This document shows, piece after piece, positions 18,701-20,658 of a stretch of DNA of 20,658 nucleotides; position 1 is the stretch's first letter; every line of letters begins with the position of its first letter. The notes under the pieces were generated by a model. The model was given only the letters and a program-made list of their open reading frames with translations. It had not been told where the DNA came from and did no database searches. The translations under genes were made by a program, and so were the position numbers. Source of the DNA: Phoronis ovalis (lineage: Eukaryota; Phoronida; Phoronidae); contig JAOXYB010112158.1 in assembly GCA_028565635.1 (NCBI GenBank), positions 1 through 20,658 of the forward strand. Reading direction: 5' to 3'.

Positions 18701-20319
18701 ATACAACAAACTTTGAATGCATGGCATGTCAATGAAATGTGTTATATAGCTTAAATACATGCGATGAGTATGCTACGCGTTTTACTTACAGAGAAAGGAT
18801 TCAAAGCATTAAAGGAGATCACTTCTGGAATCCAGTTGGTGTCAGACGCCGAACTGTGTATTGACCGCTGCCATAATATAGTAACAGCACCTATAATATA
18901 TGAAATATGCAGATTACATCAAAACTCCTCATGTACATAACAATGATAAAAAAGTTATTGATACACTGTATTATATGCCGCGGATTGTGTACATATGTGA
19001 TATCATATTAATAAAATAATTCAATCACTGGATAATAAACTGGATGAGCATATAGGTAAAAAGAAGTTCGTTTTCATACTTCAAATCATTCGGGCATGTT
19101 CCATTTAACTCAGATCTACCGCCACATTAAAAAAGACTCGTGTTTGAGATGTGGATTAAGCATAAATGTACAAATTAAAGTACAGTTGTTTGCCTACAAA
19201 ACTTTGACCATAACAACTTACCACGCGAAAACGTCGATTTTTACAGCAATGCCAACAGTTATCTCGTCATTTTTCACAAGAGATTGGTTCACACTTAATG
19301 TCGATGCAAACTCATGGGTAGCATTGTAATTGTAAGCGTAAAATTCTTATACATTTGACTGATTCCAAGTGAGCGTGCTACGAATTTCTTTTGAGGTTAA
19401 AACACATCAATGTAAATATATTGAACAAATTATTAAAAAAGTGCCGTACGCTTTAGACAAATGAGAGACATGATAACCCGGCCATGATACTCACCACGCA
19501 TTTCTTAGAAAACGCATTTACGACAGGTATGAAAAATTAAGGTCGTAAATTTTTCCATATTTATTGACCACAGGAATTTTGCACAGGGTATCTATTTCGG
19601 GAGAGTTATTTACGACAGGGTATATTTTTCATGTTTTTTCATTTACGACAGGGTGTATTTTTGGTGATCTTCATTTACCATAGGGTCAGGGCTTATTACC
19701 CTGGGCCGCACACCCCTACCAACTTTTCTGTCAAGTACCCCCCCGGCTAAGCACGTTCACGCGCATACGCAATTAGGGTTACATTTTTCGACACAATATA
19801 CAAAAGGTACCTTATATAATTATATGATTAACTATATGCGTTTAGGTTCTCGAAATCAATCAAAATCCGGATCAAAACCGCCAAACCACTTGACCAAACT
19901 TCGTCTCAAATGTTAATTTGTGATCAAGTTGGAGTGAATTCAGTTTCCTGGGTATATCGTCCAAAAAAAAATCTCCACGCTTTTGGGTATTTAAAATTTC
20001 TTCCAGTCAGTGAAAAGGGGTCAAAATAGGAAACGCAATTAGGGGCTTTTTCAAAAACCCATTCACGCTCATGGGTACCAGTATTATATTTGAGTCGGAC
20101 CCCCCGGGATACCATGTAACAAATACTGGTTTTAAAATGTTCTTTGAGCAGTAACACCTATTTATGGGTTTGATTGTGAAACTTACCAGTGAATGCGTCC
20201 TCGAGTTCTACTTTCAGTTCTCCCATGTCGTCGCCTTTAGCCATTTGATAAAACTCTAGCTTGTAGTCAGAACCAGAGGGAAAACGAGGTGTCTGTATTG
20301 TTGCAACATCGTTATAATT
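9107..20319 (-). CDS. MAM/CUB-domain type I transmembrane protein with PPxY/PSAP tail (5' end outside window)
   Basis: Thirteen minus-strand exons join without a frame break (transcription order): 20319-20187, 18890-18790, 18516-18417, 18156-17989, 17316-17078, 16459-16327, 14967-14795, 14508-14275, 13528-13408, 12556-12381, 11113-10999, 10617-10471, 9768-9107. They encode 833 residues and TAA. Order: partial MAM (1-112), MAM (112-292), MAM (292-468), CUB-like (468 to about 580), stalk, transmembrane helix (about 614-637), then a basic stop-transfer (KKK) and a proline-rich cytoplasmic tail. Domain boundaries all fall at phase-1 introns, as expected for shuffled extracellular modules. MAM and CUB domains mediate adhesion, receptor clustering or protease targeting. 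The tail suggests NEDD4-family and ESCRT contact. The signal peptide and probably more domains lie beyond 20658. I recognise no named orthologue; neuropilins have CUB and MAM domains but a different order and tail. Confidence 0.9.
9769..10470 (-). other. Intron before the transmembrane exon
   Basis: A 702-nt phase-1 intron (donor GTAAGT, acceptor TTTTCAG in minus-strand reading). It includes a short TTTAACGACACCCC fragment near 9908, listed separately. Otherwise nothing is seen. Confidence 0.75.
9895..9955 (+). repeat. Possible molluscan interspersed-repeat fragment
   Basis: GGATGTTTAACGACACCCCG followed by CGCTCATT resembles, from memory, a GTTTAACGACACC...AGCACAT core that recurs in molluscan genomes. 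Only the core is recognisable here. It bears weakly on the organism; a repeat-library search would decide. Confidence 0.3.
10471..12556 (-). CDS. CUB-like domain and stalk (three exons)
   Basis: Exons 12556-12381, 11113-10999 and 10617-10471. Family landmarks: GAITSPGYSS at the start, WYVTV, HIYLIINDF, CDYVTI, then GTYLST, IKIFMHSDSSV and GFSLSWHT at the end. The usual opening Cys and the Cys after the first strands are missing. The position normally read as FCG in the family is WQG here, so only a vicinal Cys-Cys (ESCCDY) remains. After the domain comes a stalk of about 33 residues containing WNNWSPW. Phase-1 introns bound the module. The CUB assignment is firm; binding activity is unknown. 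Confidence 0.87.
11211..11536. repeat. Foldback element with internal 21-bp near-palindromic array
   Basis: The ends are inverted: AGGGTCAAAACGTCTTCTTA at 11211-11230 and its reverse complement ending at 11536. Similarity extends outward to ATCGAAAG at 11198 and CTTTCGAT at 11542. Between them are 14 copies of a unit like TTAGAACGTGTTCTAAATAT, with AACG or CGTT cores at 11237, 11259, 11279, 11297, 11319, 11341, 11361, 11381, 11401, 11423, 11444, 11464, 11487 and 11507, a mean spacing near 21 bp. The first three units are inverted relative to the rest. No transposase is encoded, so it would be a non-autonomous foldback or MITE-type element. Confidence 0.88.
11960..12216 (+). repeat. Decayed dispersed repeat, copy 2
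   Basis: Degenerate units containing TTTACCATAGGGTATATT or TTTACAACAGAGTATACT, spaced roughly 40-60 nt, end in AAGGTCAGGCTTATTTACTC then TGGGCG. The order matches the copy at 19510-19725 and the reverse-orientated copy at 712-905. No coding capacity. Confidence 0.65.
12215..12319. repeat. Short inverted repeat hairpin
   Basis: CCATTATGGAGATA at 12215 and following bases through GGTCTCGACC (12237-12246) are reverse-complemented by GGTCTCGACCTGTTATATCT and TCATAATGG at 12291-12319, with a 2-nt indel and a 44-nt loop. It directly follows dispersed repeat copy 2 and may be part of it. Confidence 0.6.
12557..13407 (-). other. Intron between MAM-C and CUB
   Basis: An 851-nt phase-1 intron. It contains a possible decayed repeat at 12785-12990. 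The remaining sequence is AT-rich with nothing recognisable. Confidence 0.7.
12785..12990 (-). repeat. Possible dispersed repeat, copy 5
   Basis: On the minus strand the block ends with TTTTAGGTGGCAAATCCCCT, resembling the terminus of the other dispersed copies (GGCGGCAnAyCCCC). The body is a run of degenerate GGAATTTCT/TCATTTCTGGAA units unlike copies 1-3. Assignment rests mainly on the terminus. Confidence 0.35.
13408..14967 (-). CDS. MAM domain C (three exons, complete)
   Basis: Exons 14967-14795, 14508-14275 and 13528-13408 give about 176 residues. Landmarks: VCNFQ...DWCSF and NFDWT at the start, SSGTGPDCDHTCSGYYAYIE, then AILQSP, GCIELSFYWHGYG, LGSLHV, and the closing IIFEGVRGNDYQGDYAIDDI ending in SDC. 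All four family cysteines are present plus an extra pair (DCDHTC). Intron phases inside are 0 and 0, with phase 1 at both ends. Confidence 0.93.
13529..14274 (-). other. Intron within MAM-C
   Basis: A 746-nt phase-0 intron. It carries a degenerate tandem block with repeat-like terminus at about 13665-13840. The rest is AT-rich without recognisable features. Confidence 0.7.
13665..13840 (-). repeat. Degenerate 30-bp tandem block (dispersed repeat, copy 4)
   Basis: Between 13706 and 13840 the plus strand shows about four and a half units of roughly 30 bp of the form CAATCCAAATTTTGTGAAAT followed by ATAAGGGTGG. On the minus strand the block ends in GGGCTGGGCGGCATATCCCC, which resembles the terminus of copies 1-3 although the internal unit differs. 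Confidence 0.55.
14968..16326 (-). other. Largest gene 2 intron, between MAM-B and MAM-C
   Basis: A 1,359-nt phase-1 intron (donor TCAG|GTAAGC, acceptor TTGCAG in minus-strand reading). I looked for hidden exons on both strands and found only short chance frames. A slightly less AT-rich patch at 15700-15900 may be an old insertion, but I cannot name it. Confidence 0.65.
16327..18156 (-). CDS. MAM domain B (three exons, complete)
   Basis: Exons 18156-17989, 17316-17078 and 16459-16327 give about 180 residues. Landmarks: LICDF...DICGF and DDFDWTIH, a Gly/Tyr-rich stretch GPGYGYGWYGYYMYIEVSG, NTARLLSP, GCMSVSFYYHSYGSRLGSL, then VSFDGVSGGAAYGDYAIDQI closing with ADC. All four family cysteines are present. 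The second intron position (inside the GAA codon of YIE) is phase 1, whereas MAM-C has a phase-0 intron a few residues later. Confidence 0.93.
16460..17077 (-). other. Intron within MAM-B (second)
   Basis: A 618-nt phase-0 intron, AT-rich. I see nothing in it. Confidence 0.75.
17317..17988 (-). other. Intron within MAM-B (first), with local duplication
   Basis: A 672-nt phase-1 intron containing the duplication at 17403-17694. An open frame continues from the MAM-B exon into it as far as 17518, but the acceptor TTTGCAG at 17317 fits MAM homology, so the upstream part is read-through. Confidence 0.75.
17403..17694. repeat. Imperfect tandem duplication of about 140 bp
   Basis: Copy at 17403-17542 and copy at 17559-17694 share, in order, GCCATGCAC, GAATGCGTAG, AGATAGCGATnTAAATTT, TAATAAATTCGATGAA and TAATTGCAAnTAC, with indels between. 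The second copy is more decayed. It is wholly intronic. Confidence 0.75.
18417..20319 (-). CDS. MAM domain A (partial; N-terminal exon outside window)
   Basis: Exons 20319-20187, 18890-18790 and 18516-18417 encode the last two thirds of a MAM domain: ATIQTPRFPSG, YKLEFYQMAKGDDMGELKV, AVTILWQRS, TNWIPEVISFN, LSFKGIVGHG and DFAIDNVRV. The central region is split by an extra phase-1 intron after AFTG. The two pieces total 234 nt, the same as the single MAM-C exon. Both the third and fourth family cysteines are absent. Two N-glycosylation sequons (NST, NVT) lie just after the domain. The exon encoding the CxF/DW start must lie upstream of 20658. Confidence 0.86.
18891..20186 (-). other. Extra intron inside MAM-A
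   Basis: A 1,296-nt phase-1 intron containing dispersed repeat copy 3 (about 19510-19725) and a repetitive-looking block at about 19840-20130. An open minus-strand stretch at about 19210-19345 ends at a GTAAGT but does not fit the phase, and is discussed under rejected items. Confidence 0.7.
19510..19725 (+). repeat. Decayed dispersed repeat, copy 3
   Basis: Units such as TTTACGACAGGGTATATTTT and TTTACGACAGGGTGTATTTT, then TTTACCATAGGGTCAGGGCT, end in TTATTACCCTGGGCCGCACA and CCCCTACC. This is the clearest copy of the family. It shows the unit-unit-terminus order also seen at 11960-12216 and, reversed, at 712-905. Confidence 0.7.
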
Positions 20320-20658
20320 CTAAAAAAAATACATGAAAGATCAGCATACGTTTTCATTCTGCTTTATAAAAATAAGTATTCAGTTAAATTTAATTAGCTA
20401 TGGAACAATATGTGAATAATTATAAATATTACTTTCGACGTCATCATGATACCGCTTATGATAACTCTGGTGCTCATCTATTTAATGTATATCACCCAGT
20501 TCACAATTCTCGTGGCATAAATAGCGCGATATGTAACACTTTGGTTGACAATGTATTAGTTTTAACTAATTTTATTAACTTCAAGAGACAGTTGAAAATA
20601 AATTATTGTACCAACTTTTGCAGCAACGAATCTAGTTTTAATGCTGTAATTTTGCACG
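20320..20658 (-). other. Intron upstream of MAM-A partial exon
   Basis: By frame and phase (0) this is intron leading to an upstream MAM exon beyond the window edge. I see no convincing exon or donor within the 339 bases. Confidence 0.6.

Noticed and set aside
19207-19350. Minus-strand open stretch (NATHEFASTL...IDVFAW) ending at a GTAAGT donor, a possible cassette exon in gene 2
   Set aside because: Its best acceptor is poor, and entry phase 1 with exit phase 2 would shift the frame between two phase-1 neighbours. MAM-A is complete without it. RNA-seq could revive it as a poison exon.
19924-20157. 77-codon minus-strand open frame
   Set aside because: The sequence looks like decayed repeat DNA (repeated TGGGTA/CCCATT-like words and homopolymers) inside an intron. 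No splice sites or family support.
1-20658. Search for tRNA, rRNA, CRISPR, bacterial operon or viral signals
   Set aside because: No cloverleaf, spaced direct-repeat array with spacers, Shine-Dalgarno-led ORFs or viral coding sequence could be seen on either strand.

Overview
This window is nuclear DNA from an AT-rich invertebrate genome. All recognisable coding sequence is split into small exons (33-240 nt, apart from one 662-nt terminal exon) with GT-AG introns of about 0.15-1.4 kb. The protein families, the intron sizes, several decayed interspersed repeats and a TTTAACGACACCCC fragment that I associate from memory with molluscan repeats suggest a mollusc, perhaps a bivalve. I cannot fix the species. 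There is no bacterial, plasmid or CRISPR signal.

Two protein genes lie tail to tail. Gene 1 (+ strand, 1087-7056) is a complete 12-exon mitochondrial carrier homolog (MTCH1/MTCH2 family, SLC25-like outer-membrane insertase), 289 aa when one exon-10 variant is used. Its first intron appears to be GC-AG, its start codon lies in a TISU-like context, and it has two adjacent, equal-length, same-phase candidates for exon 10 (5367-5434 and 5472-5539). These encode alternative versions of the third-repeat signature helix. They are only 37 nt apart and create an immediate stop if joined, which is the hallmark of mutually exclusive exons.

Gene 2 (- strand, from beyond 20658 down to 9107) is the 3' part of a type I membrane protein. 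In protein order it has a partial MAM domain, two full MAM domains, a CUB-like domain, a short stalk with a WxxWxxW motif, one transmembrane helix and a proline-rich tail of about 195 residues carrying PPxY-PSAP-PPxY. Thirteen in-window exons join in one frame for 833 residues. The first MAM and the CUB domain lack canonical disulfide cysteines. The N-terminus and signal peptide lie outside the window.

The non-coding DNA holds a 326-bp foldback element with a roughly 21-bp near-palindromic array (11211-11536), a 128-bp hairpin in gene 1 intron 7, a smaller hairpin at 12215-12319, a local duplication in a gene 2 intron, and about five decayed copies of an element with a recurring GGCGGCAnAyCCCCTA-like end. 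I see no RNA genes and no intact transposon-coding ORF. The two genes show no obvious functional link: one product is expected at the mitochondrial outer membrane, the other at the cell surface.
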